From NCBI RefSeq assembly GCF_014837165.1, contig NZ_JACSPM010000001.1:277618-341617 (forward strand): 64,000 bases of DNA, read 5' to 3'. The stretch is from Microbacterium gallinarum (GTDB lineage: Bacteria > Actinomycetota > Actinomycetes > Actinomycetales > Microbacteriaceae). Shown one piece after another: positions 17,490 through 26,599 of this stretch. Every line of letters begins with the position of its first letter. The stretch's first letter is position 1. Under the pieces are notes generated by a model. It saw only the letters and a program-made list of their open reading frames with translations, was not told the DNA's origin and ran no database searches. Both the position numbers and the translations under genes were made by a program.

Positions 17490-18686
17490 ATGGCAGGCTT
17501 CGTCTCGAACGTGCGCACCGAGATCTCGGCGCGGATGGCGCCGGCTCTGCCGGCAGCACTGCGGCGGCGACTGGTTCCCGCGGAGTACTCGTGGTCATAC
17601 GCCGACCTCAGGCCCGTCGCGCGCGCCAAGCCCGGGAACACGCGGCTGCTCATCGCCCGCGCGAACTTCGCGTCGCAGGGCTACTACTGGGCGCGTGCCG
17701 CAGAGACTCTCCCCGGCGTGTCGGCGGTCAACCTCGCGTTCGGCTGGGCGCCCGAGATCGCGCACATCAAACCGGATGTCGCGGTCAAGGGCAACGTCGG
17801 TCGCCACTCCCACCTCTGGGCCCGCAAGCAGCGGAAGGCCATCCTGCGGGGGTTCACCCACGTCCTCTACGAGGCCGAGCGTCCGCTCCTGCCGACGCTC
17901 TACGACGGCGACCTGGTCGCAGAGATCAACGACCTTCAGGATCACGGCATCGCGATCGCGATGGTGTCGCACGGCAGCGACACCCGGGTTCCTTCCCGCC
18001 ACGTCGAGCTGGAGCCGTACTCACCGTTCGTCGACCCCCTCGGTGGCCTGACGGCGAATCTCGAGACGAGCACTCGCCTGAACCATCAGGCGCTGGACGC
18101 GCTGGGACTTCCCACCTATGTGTCCACTCCCGACCTGCTGCTGTATCGACCCGAGGCGACCTGGCTGCCCACGCTGACCGACCCGCAGCGCTGGGAGCGG
18201 CTCCCCGCGTCAGCCTTCGGCACGCGCACCCCCGTCGTGCTGCACGTTCCCTCGCGCTCGGCCTTGAAGGGAACGGCCGCGATCTCGCCGGCCATGCGGC
18301 GACTCGAACACCTCGGCCTGATCCATTACGTGGAGGCCGAGCGTGTCCCCTACGAGGACATGCCCACGATGATCGCCCGGGCCGACATCGTCATCGATCA
18401 GCTGAGCATGGCGCTGTACGGCGTCGCCTCGGTCGAGGCGATGCTCGCGGGCAGGATCGTCGTCGCCCAGGCGGGTCAGCACATCCGCACGCACATCGCG
18501 CGCGAGACGGGCTGGGATCTGCCGATCGTGGAAGCGAACCCCGCCACGATCTCTGACGTCGTCGAAGACATCGCCACCCACCCCGGCCACTACCGGGATC
18601 GCATCGAGCAGGGCCGGCGCTTCGCTCGGGAAGTGCACTCGGACGCCGCTGCCGCCGCCGCCCTGGAGCCGTTCTTGCTGGGGTGA
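17490..18686 (+). CDS. GT-B fold glycosyltransferase-like protein
   Basis: A 398-residue protein with a weak N-terminal half and a clearer C-terminal domain. VVLHVPSRSALKGTAAISPA, VPYEDMPTMIARADIVIDQL, and ALYGVASVEAMLAGRIVVAQ match the pattern of GT4/colanic-acid-type transferases with an E in the E-A-M-L-A-G loop. ATG 17490 was preferred because AAGGAG lies at good spacing; the frame extends upstream to 17,319 without conserved sequence. A TATCGT hexamer at 17393-17398 could be its -10. It diverges from the operon at 17332 and converges with the ABC exporter gene. Confidence 0.68.
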   Translation: MAGFVSNVRTEISARMAPALPAALRRRLVPAEYSWSYADLRPVARAKPGNTRLLIARANFASQGYYWARAAETLPGVSAVNLAFGWAPEIAHIKPDVAVKGNVGRHSHLWARKQRKAILRGFTHVLYEAERPLLPTLYDGDLVAEINDLQDHGIAIAMVSHGSDTRVPSRHVELEPYSPFVDPLGGLTANLETSTRLNHQALDALGLPTYVSTPDLLLYRPEATWLPTLTDPQRWERLPASAFGTRTPVVLHVPSRSALKGTAAISPAMRRLEHLGLIHYVEAERVPYEDMPTMIARADIVIDQLSMALYGVASVEAMLAGRIVVAQAGQHIRTHIARETGWDLPIVEANPATISDVVEDIATHPGHYRDRIEQGRRFAREVHSDAAAAAALEPFLLG

Positions 18687-18704
18687 CCGCGCCTCCGGCG
18701 AGAC

Positions 18705-20519
18705 TCAGTCGATGCGGACGGGGCCCGGCTCCGTGCCCGAGATGAGGCCCGCGAGCGTCGCCTGCTGACGGAACGTGGGAACCTCGTCGACCACCTCGTC
18801 GAAGGTGCCGTGCGCCAAGATGAGGCCGTCTTCCATGAAGAACAGCTCATCCGCGTCGCGCACTGTCGACAAGCGGTGCGCGATGGAGATCACGGTGACG
18901 TTGCCACGCAGGGCACTGACGGCCTTCGCCACCTCGGCCTCGGTGATCGTGTCGAGCGCGGACGTGGCTTCGTCGAGGATCAGAACGTACGGGTCGGTGT
19001 ACAGGGCGCGCGCGATGCCCAGGCGCTGGCGCTGGCCGCCGCTGAAGCCCATCCCCCGCTCTCCGACCTTCGCCCCGATCCCGCCGGGGCGCTTCTGGAC
19101 GGCGTCCCACAGCTGTGCCCGCTTCAGGCAGTCGACGACCTTGTCTTCGTCGATGTCGCCCTTCCACGCGAGCGCGACGTTCTGTGCAACCGTGCCGTCG
19201 AAGAGCGCCACCTCTTGGGGCACATAGCCGACTCGCGAACGCCACGCGGCAAGGACGTCGCTGAGGTTCTGCTGGTCGACGTGGATCGACCCGGACTGCG
19301 GCACGAGCAGGCCGAGGAGGATGTCGACCAGAGTCGACTTGCCGGACCCGGACTCCCCGACGAGTCCGATGCTGGAGCCCATCTTGATGGTCATCGACAC
19401 GTTCGACACCGCGGGCTCATCCCCGGTCGGATACGTGAAGCTGACATCTCTCAGGATCAGCTCCTTCGGCTCGTCCTCGAGCGGCTCGCGCCCCAGCGTC
19501 TCGCGGTGCTCGCGCTGCCGATCGGCATACCGCATGTCGCGCAGCACGGCGTTGACCTGCGCGCGGTTGGCATTGATGGAGTTACTGGCCGACTGGAACG
19601 TCGTCAGCGCCGGCACGAGCCGCAGACCCGCGACAGCGAACAGCGCTATGGCGCTGATCGCCGCTGCCAGGCTGCCCTCGACCAGATAAGACAGGGTGCC
19701 GACGATCAGGAAGCCGCCGATGAGGGCCGTGTCGAGGATGAACTTGGGAACCCCGCCGAGGAACTGGATGTTGGCTCGGGCACGAGCTGCGTGCACGCGA
19801 TGCTCCCGCACTACCTCGGCGACCTCGTCGACCTTGTCGCGAAGGGTGACCTCCTTGAGAGCAGCGACCATGTCGGTCATCAGCGATGCCACTTTGTAGC
19901 TGTAGTCGCGGTTGACCCGGCCGGCCTGGACTGCACGCTTGGTCAGCACCCACGACATGAGCAGGGCGATGAGACCGAGGTACAGCACCGTCACGACCGC
20001 CGTGAGCGGCTGCACGAAGAAGAGGGTCGCGGCGATGAGAGTCGTCGACAGCACCAGCGTGGGAATGCCCATCAGAGGGAGCACGAGCCCGGAGATGACG
20101 GCCGAGACGCCGACGTCGGCCATTCGCACGAGCTGGGAGGAGGTTCGGCCGAGTCGCTCCACCCAGGGTGCTCCGATGTAGGCGTCGAAGAGGCGCACCC
20201 CCAGCACCAGCTCGAATTCGGCGAATCGACGGGTGGCCGCCCACTGCTGCCACAGCGACAGCGTCGACTTGAGCAGGATGAGGCCGCTGACGGCGAGCAG
20301 GAGCCAGACGTAGTTCTCCTCCTGCACCACGCCGACGACGGGCACGTTGACGTCCGCCCCGGTCAGCATGGCCGAGATGGAGAGAGCCATGAGCATGAGA
20401 GCCGCGACATCGAGCAGCGCCAGCAGGCAGGAGGCCGTGATGAACGTCCAGATGTATCTCCGCGCGCTGGACGGCAGAAACGGCATGATGAGTCGCATCT
20501 GCGCGAGGGCTTGCTTCAA
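18705..20519 (-). CDS. type I ABC exporter (MsbA/PglK-like half transporter)
   Basis: A 604-residue protein with six membrane helices (residues ~15-330) fused to an ATPase. The ATPase shows Walker A GESGSGKST, Q-loop YVPQEVALFD, signature FSGGQRQRLGIARAL, Walker B VLILDEATSALD and SIAHRLSTV. PglK/MsbA-like exporters flip lipid-linked oligosaccharides. Its place among glycosyltransferase genes suggests it flips an undecaprenyl-linked repeat unit or glycolipid made by its neighbours, separately from the two Wzm/Wzt systems. TTG 20519 was chosen for a GGGAG at 6 nt; ATG 20498 is the alternative. Confidence 0.85.
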   Translation of the reverse strand: MKQALAQMRLIMPFLPSSARRYIWTFITASCLLALLDVAALMLMALSISAMLTGADVNVPVVGVVQEENYVWLLLAVSGLILLKSTLSLWQQWAATRRFAEFELVLGVRLFDAYIGAPWVERLGRTSSQLVRMADVGVSAVISGLVLPLMGIPTLVLSTTLIAATLFFVQPLTAVVTVLYLGLIALLMSWVLTKRAVQAGRVNRDYSYKVASLMTDMVAALKEVTLRDKVDEVAEVVREHRVHAARARANIQFLGGVPKFILDTALIGGFLIVGTLSYLVEGSLAAAISAIALFAVAGLRLVPALTTFQSASNSINANRAQVNAVLRDMRYADRQREHRETLGREPLEDEPKELILRDVSFTYPTGDEPAVSNVSMTIKMGSSIGLVGESGSGKSTLVDILLGLLVPQSGSIHVDQQNLSDVLAAWRSRVGYVPQEVALFDGTVAQNVALAWKGDIDEDKVVDCLKRAQLWDAVQKRPGGIGAKVGERGMGFSGGQRQRLGIARALYTDPYVLILDEATSALDTITEAEVAKAVSALRGNVTVISIAHRLSTVRDADELFFMEDGLILAHGTFDEVVDEVPTFRQQATLAGLISGTEPGPVRID

Positions 20520-20560
20520 CGGACACTCCCATTCGCGGACTGCGTGATCGGCACCCTGTC

Positions 20561-20567
20561 TAGAGTA
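20561..20567. promoter_or_regulatory. overlapping divergent -10 elements (TAGAGT / TACTCT)
   Basis: TAGAGT (20561-20566, plus) faces the fusion glycosyltransferase gene. Its near-complement TACTCT (20567-20562, minus) faces the ABC exporter gene. Both give short leaders (about 20 and 36 nt) containing GAGGTGA and GGGAG ribosome-binding sites respectively. Confidence 0.45.
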
Positions 20568-20592
20568 GTGCTGTACAGCTGTGAGGTGACCG

Positions 20593-23500
20593 GTGCTCCG
20601 ACGCGCCCTCACCGATCTGAAAGGCATGAGAGACAGACCGCGGATGCCGCCGAAACCAGAGATCGAGATCATCGTCCGCGTGCACCGCAGCGACCGCCCG
20701 CTGCGCCGGGCGGTCGAGTCGATTCTCGAGTACCCGGCCGCCGGAGCGGTCGTCGTCGCGCACGGGATCGATCCGGCCGAGCTGGACCTTCCCGGCGACC
20801 CGAGAATCAGAGTGGTTCGCTGCGACGAAGGCGTCGGCTTCTCGGGTTTCGCTTCGAACGCCGGACTGGATGCGTGCGAAGCCGAGTTCATCGGCCTGCT
20901 GGACTCCGACGACTACTTGGAGCCGGGAGCGCTGGCCGCTCTCCACTCGCGCATCATCCGAGCAGGCGTGGACGGAGTGATCATCCCCTTGAAGTTCGAG
21001 GGCGAGACCACTTCCACGCGCAGCCCGGCGACGATCCGGCGAACGCGTCTCGACCCCGCTCGTGATCGTCTCTTTTTCCGGACGGTTCCCGCCGGCCTCT
21101 ATCGCCGCGAGACCTGGCAGGGCCTTCCCGTGCGGTTCGAAGAGGGCGTTCCCGCGGGCGTGGATCAGAAGTTCAGCGCGATCCTCTACAGCTCCGGCAT
21201 CCGCATCGCCCATTTCCCGGCGGACCCCGCGTATGTCATGTGCGACGACGGCAAACCGCGCGTCACGACGATCACCCGGCCGCTCGCGGAACACGCGGAA
21301 GCCTGGCGCAGGCTGTGGCATGACGAGCACGTGCTCGCTATCGCGCCGCGTCATCGTCGGGCGCTCGCGGAGAAGTTCGTGCAGGTGCACATCCTCGGGA
21401 TGGTCGCCGTCCGGCCGGAGCCGAGCCAGTGGCGCGAAGGGGACTTCGAGTTCCTGGCGCAGCTCGCTCGCCGGGTGGAGAGCCTCGAGCCCCGGCTCGA
21501 CCGCGGCTTCACCAGGGCGCGTCAGAGCATCTGGAACGCGGTGCTCGCGGGAGACCTCCATGCCGCACTCACGGCACAGCGCAGCTCCTCCTACCGTGAC
21601 TGGCGGCTGCCCGCGCATGCCACCGGGCCCCTGCAGCGAAACTTCTGGGCGCGGGTCCGGATTGACGGAGTGCTCTCGCGTGCTCGTGATCCGCTCGATG
21701 CGCTCCAGTCCGTGCTGATGCGACGAAGCCGCGCCCGGGCGGTCAGCCCCGCGGGGAACCCGCGAGCCGCAGCGGACACGGGCGGCCCGGATGGGGTGCG
21801 CACGCAGATCGTCGTGCCTGTCCATACTCTCGACCGTCCCATTCGACGAGCGGTGAGCTCGGTCCTGGCCGACCCCGCCTCCGGCGCGATCGTCGTGGCA
21901 CACAATGTCGATCCCGAACAGCTCGATCTTCCAGACGACGCCCGAGTCCGCGTCGTCGCGCTCGAAGGGAACCCCGGCAGGCCGGGCGCCGCCTTCGACG
22001 CCGGAATCGCCGTCGCGACGGCGCCGTGGGTGGGGATCATGGGATCTGACGACTGGTACGAAGAGGGTGCCCTCGCCGCGATGAGGCTCCGCGGCGCACG
22101 CGACGGGGCCGACGTCGTCGTCGCGCCGTTGGCCTACCAGGACGGAGCGCGCGGCTTCGTCCCGCAGACACTCCGCCGTCGGATGCTGCAGCCTGCCCGC
22201 GACCGTCTGTTCTACCGCACCGCACCGCTGGGCATCATCCGCACAGAGCTCCTGCAGCGCCCCGAGTACAGGTTCGGAGGCGTCTTCGCCGTGGGCGAGG
22301 ATGTCGCCGTCGGTGCACGGCTGTGGAGCGGCGGCCACTCGATCTCCTTCGATCCGCTGGACCCGGCGTACGTGGTCGGCGCCGACGCGAAGACTCGCAC
22401 GACGACGACCCGCCGGCCACTCGCGGAGCAAGGCGCCGCGTGGCTCGCGCTCTGGGACGAGTCATGGGTTCGGCAGCTGGATGCCCCGACGCGCGAGGCC
22501 CTCGCGGTGAAGGTCATGCGTGTCCACGTCCACGGCGCTGTCCTGGCTCGCCCGCGGCCCGAAGAGTGGGGCCCGGGTGACTTCGCGTGGCTGTCCGCCC
22601 TGGCCGTGCGGATCCTCGACGAGTGTCCCGCGGTGCTGCAGAGTTTCCGCGACTCGAGCAGTCAGACGATCCAAGCCCTCGCCGCCGCAGACATCGACCG
22701 GACGTTGGCCGCCGCCGCACGCGAATCCGGATCTCTCTCACTACGGCAGCTGCTGCCCTCCCGCCTCGCCTTTCTTCTCAAGCACGACGGACCGGTGCGT
22801 CTGCACCTCACCGGGCTCGGCTACACCGTGCGGCGCCGGCTCCGGGCGTTCCGCTCAGCGACCGTTCGTACCCGACAGCCTGCCGTCGGCGGCCGCGCGA
22901 CCGAGCCGCCCGGCCACGCCACACGCAAACAGAGCCTGCTGATCCTCTCCTTCTCGCCCCTGCGTGGAGATGCCCGCGTGCTGCGGCAGATCAATCTGTT
23001 CCGCCATAGTTATGCCGTGACGACCGCGGGATTCGGTGAGGCACCCGACGGCGTGGTCGAGCACATCGAGCTGCCCGCAGATCTGCTCCCGACTCAACTC
23101 GACGGACGTCTCATCACCCTGAGACAATACGCGGCGGCCTACTGGTCCGTCCCCGCCGTACGAAACGCCTGGAAACAGTTGCGCGGCCGCTCGTTCGACG
23201 CCGTCCTCGCCAACGATGTCGAAGCCGTCCCTATCGCGTTGAGGCTGCGGACCCGCGGCGTCCACGCAGATCTGCATGAGCACTACCCGAGCATGCACGA
23301 CTACCACACCGCATGGCGCCGACGGATCTCCCCCTATATGTCGTGGCTGCTCTCCCGCTACGTAACGAAGGCCACGTCGACATCGACAGTGAGCGGCGGT
23401 CTTCGCCGCGCGTTTAAGGATCAGTTCGGGCTCCGACCGGATCTCGTACCCAACGCGACGCCCTACGCCGACCTCCGGCCCAGCCCTGTCGGGGCTCCGG

Positions 23501-24054
23501 TTCGCCTGGTCCACTCCGGTGCCTGCCTGCGCAAGCGCCAACTCGAGGTCATGCTCGAGGCTGTCGTGCAGGCCGCGGCCGACATCACTCTCGACCTCTT
23601 CGTGACGCCCAACGATCCCGGCTACCTGGCTGAGCTGAAGGACGCGTACGGCCGTCACGAACGGATTCGCATCAACGATCCCGTACCCTACTCGGAGCTC
23701 GTCAACACGTTGAACGAGTTCGATCTCGGCGTGTTCGTGCTGCCCCCTGCGACCTTCTCTTACAAGTGGGCGCTGCCGAACAAGTTCTTCGACTACGTTC
23801 AGGCCAGGCTGGGGATCATCGTCGGGCCGAGCCCCGAGATGGCCCCGCTCGTCGAGGCGAACAACCTCGGGGCGGTCAGTGAAGGCTTCTCGTCGGAAGA
23901 CCTGGTCAGCGTACTCCAGAGCCTGGATCCCGATACCGTCGCATCATGGAAGCGCGCCGCAGATCGCGCAGCGTGGGAGATGAGCGGCGAGCAGACGGTC
24001 GGCCCCTGGCAGCGCGCGATCAGCGCAATCATGGCAGATGCCTCGACGCGATAG
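20593..24054 (+). CDS. three-module glycosyltransferase (GT2-GT2-GT-B fusion)
   Basis: A 1153-residue cytoplasmic protein with no evident membrane helix. Residues ~23-385 are a GT2 domain with helical tail (VRVHRSDRPLRRAVESIL; LLDSDDYLEPGAL; PLAEHAEAWRRLW). Residues ~404-770 are a second copy (VPVHTLDRPIRRAVSSVL; MGSDDWYEEGAL; PLAEQGAAWLALW). Residues ~780-1150 are a GT-B module (LLILSFSPLRGDARVLRQ; GVHADLHEHYP; LFVTPNDPGY; WALPNKFFDYVQARLGIIVG). Each module has a single-domain paralogue at 12469-14661. GTG 20593 has GAGG 6 nt upstream. Three active sites in one chain suggest consecutive sugar transfers building one repeat unit. An internal frameshift or assembly join seems unlikely because the linkers are continuous. 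Confidence 0.85.
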   Translation: MLRRALTDLKGMRDRPRMPPKPEIEIIVRVHRSDRPLRRAVESILEYPAAGAVVVAHGIDPAELDLPGDPRIRVVRCDEGVGFSGFASNAGLDACEAEFIGLLDSDDYLEPGALAALHSRIIRAGVDGVIIPLKFEGETTSTRSPATIRRTRLDPARDRLFFRTVPAGLYRRETWQGLPVRFEEGVPAGVDQKFSAILYSSGIRIAHFPADPAYVMCDDGKPRVTTITRPLAEHAEAWRRLWHDEHVLAIAPRHRRALAEKFVQVHILGMVAVRPEPSQWREGDFEFLAQLARRVESLEPRLDRGFTRARQSIWNAVLAGDLHAALTAQRSSSYRDWRLPAHATGPLQRNFWARVRIDGVLSRARDPLDALQSVLMRRSRARAVSPAGNPRAAADTGGPDGVRTQIVVPVHTLDRPIRRAVSSVLADPASGAIVVAHNVDPEQLDLPDDARVRVVALEGNPGRPGAAFDAGIAVATAPWVGIMGSDDWYEEGALAAMRLRGARDGADVVVAPLAYQDGARGFVPQTLRRRMLQPARDRLFYRTAPLGIIRTELLQRPEYRFGGVFAVGEDVAVGARLWSGGHSISFDPLDPAYVVGADAKTRTTTTRRPLAEQGAAWLALWDESWVRQLDAPTREALAVKVMRVHVHGAVLARPRPEEWGPGDFAWLSALAVRILDECPAVLQSFRDSSSQTIQALAAADIDRTLAAAARESGSLSLRQLLPSRLAFLLKHDGPVRLHLTGLGYTVRRRLRAFRSATVRTRQPAVGGRATEPPGHATRKQSLLILSFSPLRGDARVLRQINLFRHSYAVTTAGFGEAPDGVVEHIELPADLLPTQLDGRLITLRQYAAAYWSVPAVRNAWKQLRGRSFDAVLANDVEAVPIALRLRTRGVHADLHEHYPSMHDYHTAWRRRISPYMSWLLSRYVTKATSTSTVSGGLRRAFKDQFGLRPDLVPNATPYADLRPSPVGAPVRLVHSGACLRKRQLEVMLEAVVQAAADITLDLFVTPNDPGYLAELKDAYGRHERIRINDPVPYSELVNTLNEFDLGVFVLPPATFSYKWALPNKFFDYVQARLGIIVGPSPEMAPLVEANNLGAVSEGFSSEDLVSVLQSLDPDTVASWKRAADRAAWEMSGEQTVGPWQRAISAIMADASTR

Positions 24055-24104
24055 CGAACGCGCGCTTCCCGTCGAGCGCCAAGTGTCCTTTCCCCGTGCG
24101 GTTG

Positions 24105-25195
24105 GAGTCTGTCCGGTGAACGGTATTTCTGGGCCGGCGGTCATTAGTTGATGCGGCCTTCGAAGGCGATCGCGAACGCGTTCAGCGCTGGCTTCCATCT
24201 CGTCGCCCAGCGTGCCCTGCCCCGACCTGACGGGTCAAGCGAACGGGTCACGAGGTAGAGGCACTTCAGCGCGGCGGCGTCGTTCGGGAAGTGTCCGCGT
24301 GCCCGGACTGCGCGCCGGTAGCGGGCGTTGAGCGACTCGATCGCGTTCGTCGAGCAGATCACGCGGCGGATCTCGACGTCCCAGTCCAGGAATGGGACGA
24401 ACTCGGCCCATGCGTTCTGCCAGAGCTTCGTAATCGCCGGATACTGGGCACCCCACTTCGCGTCGAACTCACGGAATCGCTCGGCCGCGGCCGCCTCGGT
24501 CGGGGCGGTGTACACGGGTCGGAGGTCCTTGCCCATCTCTTCCCAGTAGTGGCGGGACGCGAACCGGAACGTGTTGCGGATGAGGTGGATGATGCAGATC
24601 TGCACCGTCGCGAGCGGCCATGCCGTGTTAATCGACTCGGGCAGCCCCTTGAGGCCGTCGCAGACGACGATGCAGACGTCCTCGGCGCCACGGTTCTTGA
24701 TCTCGGTCATCACGCCGAGCCAGAACTTCGCGCCCTCGCCGCCGTCGCCGGCCCAGATCCCGAGGATGTCGCGTTCCCCGTTCACGGTGACGCCGACAGC
24801 GATGTAGAACGGCTTGTTCCGCACCTGCCCGCCACGGACCTTCACCACCAGGCGTCGATGAACACCACCGGGTAGACGCGATCCAACGGACGGTTCTGCC
24901 ACTCCGTCATCTCCTCGATCACCTTGTCCGTGATCCTCGAGATCGTGTCCTTCGACACCTGGACCCCGTAGACGTCGTCGAAGTGCGCGGCGACCTCCCC
25001 GGTCGTCAGCCCGCGGGCAGTCAGCGACTGCACGATCTCGTCGACACCCGTCAGCCGTCTCTGCCGCTTGCGCACGATCTTCGGGTCGAACGATCCGTCC
25101 CGATCCCGCGGGACGTCGATCTGCACCGGGCGGACTTCGGTGAGCACGGTCTTCGACCTGGTGCCGTTGCGGATGTTGCCGCCGTCGGCGGGCAG
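24105..25195 (-). mobile_element. IS256-family (mutator-type) insertion sequence remnant
   Basis: The element holds a disabled transposase gene and, at its downstream end (about 24108-24127), a GTCTGTCCGGTGAACGGT stretch that looks like a terminal repeat. I found no inverted copy of this end at the other boundary, where transposase homology stops abruptly near 25195. The element is therefore truncated at its 5' end and cannot move on its own. Confidence 0.75.
24144..25195 (-). pseudogene. IS256-family transposase, frameshifted and 5'-truncated
   Basis: Homology runs from GGNIRNGTRSKTVL through EVSRI-type GVQVSKDTISRITDKV, FIDA, VKVRGGQVRNKPFY, LGIWAGDGGEGAKFW, VCDGLKGLPE, and STNAIESLNARYRRA to WKPALNAFAIAFEGRIN. 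The DDE triad is thus retained (D of FIDA, D of CDG, E of AIES). Two lesions exist. The first ~75 residues usual in the family are missing. A one-base deletion near 24850 turns the expected DALVVKV into DAWW-stop. The restored frame continues to 24144. A sequencing error could explain the frameshift but not the truncation. Confidence 0.85.
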
Positions 25196-25251
25196 GCCGC
25201 CCCAGAAGCACCGGAAATCACACAGTCCCTCGCACGGCGATGTCATCGGGG

Positions 25252-25257
25252 TAACGT
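25252..25257 (+). promoter_or_regulatory. -10 hexamer TAACGT for the UDP-glucose dehydrogenase gene
   Basis: TAACGT lies 28 nt before ATG 25286, leaving room for a short leader with a GGAGG ribosome-binding site 6 nt before the start. It lies between the IS256 truncation point and the gene. Confidence 0.45.
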
Positions 25258-25285
25258 GGAGCGTTCGCTCGCTTGGAGGGGCTTC

Positions 25286-26596
25286 ATGAAGCTATCTGTC
25301 ATCGGTTGTGGGTACCTCGGCGCAGTGCATGCGGCGTCCATGGCATCCATCGGGCATGACGTCGTCGGTATCGACATTGATGCGGGGAAGATCGATGACC
25401 TTTCGCGCGGCGTCGCCCCGTTCTTCGAGCCGGGGCTGACCGAGATTCTCAGCGAAGGGATTGCGTCTGGTCGACTCTCGTTCACAACCGAGATCGCTGC
25501 CGCCGCAGGGGCGGCCGTTCACTTCATTGGGGTTGGCACACCGCAGCAGAAAGATGGATATGCCGCTGACCTCACCTTCGTCGATGAGGCAATAGATGCC
25601 CTACTTCCGTCCTTAACCCCGGGCGACATCGTCGCTGGCAAGTCCACGGTGCCCGTGGGAACGGCATCAATGCGTGCAGGCCGAGTCGAGGCGACCGGCG
25701 CTACCTTGGTCTGGAACCCCGAGTTCCTCCGCGAGGGCTGGGCGGTACAGGACACGATTGATCCCGATCGATTGGTCGTCGGGGTCCCCGCGACCTCGGC
25801 AGGCGAGCGCGCTGCTGAGGTTCTCCGAAAGGTGTACCATCCGGCGGTATCGAAAGGTACACCCTTCATCGTCACCGACTTCGCCACCGCGGAGCTCGTA
25901 AAAGTGGCCGCGAACGCCTTTCTCGCAACAAAGATCTCGTTCATCAATGCCATGGCAGAGATCGCGGAAGTCACAGGCGCCGACGTCACACTGTTGGCGG
26001 ATGCCATAGGGCATGACGAGCGGATTGGCCGAAGGTTCCTCGGGGCCGGCATCGGCTTTGGAGGTGGTTGCCTACCGAAAGACATCCGGGCCTTCTCGGC
26101 GCGAGCCGAGGAGCTAGGACGGGGGGAGTCCGTCAATTTTCTGCGGGAGATGGACACAATCAACCTTCGTAGGCGCGAGCGCGCGGTGAGCCTCGTCGTG
26201 GATGCCTTGGATGGATCCGTTTTCGGGAGCAGCATCACTGTTCTCGGGGCGGCGTTCAAACCACACTCAGACGACATCCGCGACTCACCAGGGCTCGACG
26301 TTGCGGTGCGACTGCGAGGACTGGGCGCGAACGTTACGGTGACGGACCCTGCAGCGGTCGAAAACGCGCGTCGCGTCCATCCTCAGCTCACCTATGCGCA
26401 GGACCGAGACACCGCTCTGCGAGGTGCAGATGCCGTCGTGCTGGTGACCGAGTGGGATGAGTACCGGCGGCAACTCTCTCCCGATCACGCAGCGTCGCTA
26501 ACCCGAGGCCGTGTAATCGTCGATGGACGAAACGCACTCGACCCTGCCGCCTGGCGCGCAGCCGGGTGGTCCTACTACGGAATGGGCCGACCGTAG
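25286..26596 (+). CDS. UDP-glucose 6-dehydrogenase
   Basis: A 436-residue NAD-dependent enzyme making UDP-glucuronate or a related UDP-uronate. The N-terminus is KLSVIGCGYLGAVHAASMA, then KSTVPVGTASM and WNPEFLREGWAV. Catalytic Cys262 lies in GFGGGCLPKDIRAF, and the C-terminal domain has VLGAAFKPHSDDIRDSPGL, all classical UGD/TuaD signatures. ATG 25286 has GGAGG 6 nt upstream. The gene uses codons unusual for the window (ATA, CTA, CTT and TTA close together around residues 101-110), and IS remnants lie on both sides. Both facts suggest horizontal acquisition. Confidence 0.92.
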   Translation: MKLSVIGCGYLGAVHAASMASIGHDVVGIDIDAGKIDDLSRGVAPFFEPGLTEILSEGIASGRLSFTTEIAAAAGAAVHFIGVGTPQQKDGYAADLTFVDEAIDALLPSLTPGDIVAGKSTVPVGTASMRAGRVEATGATLVWNPEFLREGWAVQDTIDPDRLVVGVPATSAGERAAEVLRKVYHPAVSKGTPFIVTDFATAELVKVAANAFLATKISFINAMAEIAEVTGADVTLLADAIGHDERIGRRFLGAGIGFGGGCLPKDIRAFSARAEELGRGESVNFLREMDTINLRRRERAVSLVVDALDGSVFGSSITVLGAAFKPHSDDIRDSPGLDVAVRLRGLGANVTVTDPAAVENARRVHPQLTYAQDRDTALRGADAVVLVTEWDEYRRQLSPDHAASLTRGRVIVDGRNALDPAAWRAAGWSYYGMGRP

Positions 26597-26599
26597 TCC

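Noticed and set aside
15741..20511. Large plus-strand frames opposite the glycosyltransferases and the ABC exporter
   Set aside because: They are complementary shadows with Arg/Asp/His-rich composition and no family features.
20593..24054. Idea that the 1153-residue gene is an assembly or frameshift artefact joining separate genes
   Set aside because: All linkers are in one frame with no residual stop or start signals, and each module is complete.
24983..25285. N-terminal extension of the UDP-glucose dehydrogenase frame
   Set aside because: It is antisense to the IS256 transposase remnant; the Rossmann motif and a GGAGG site fix the start at 25286.
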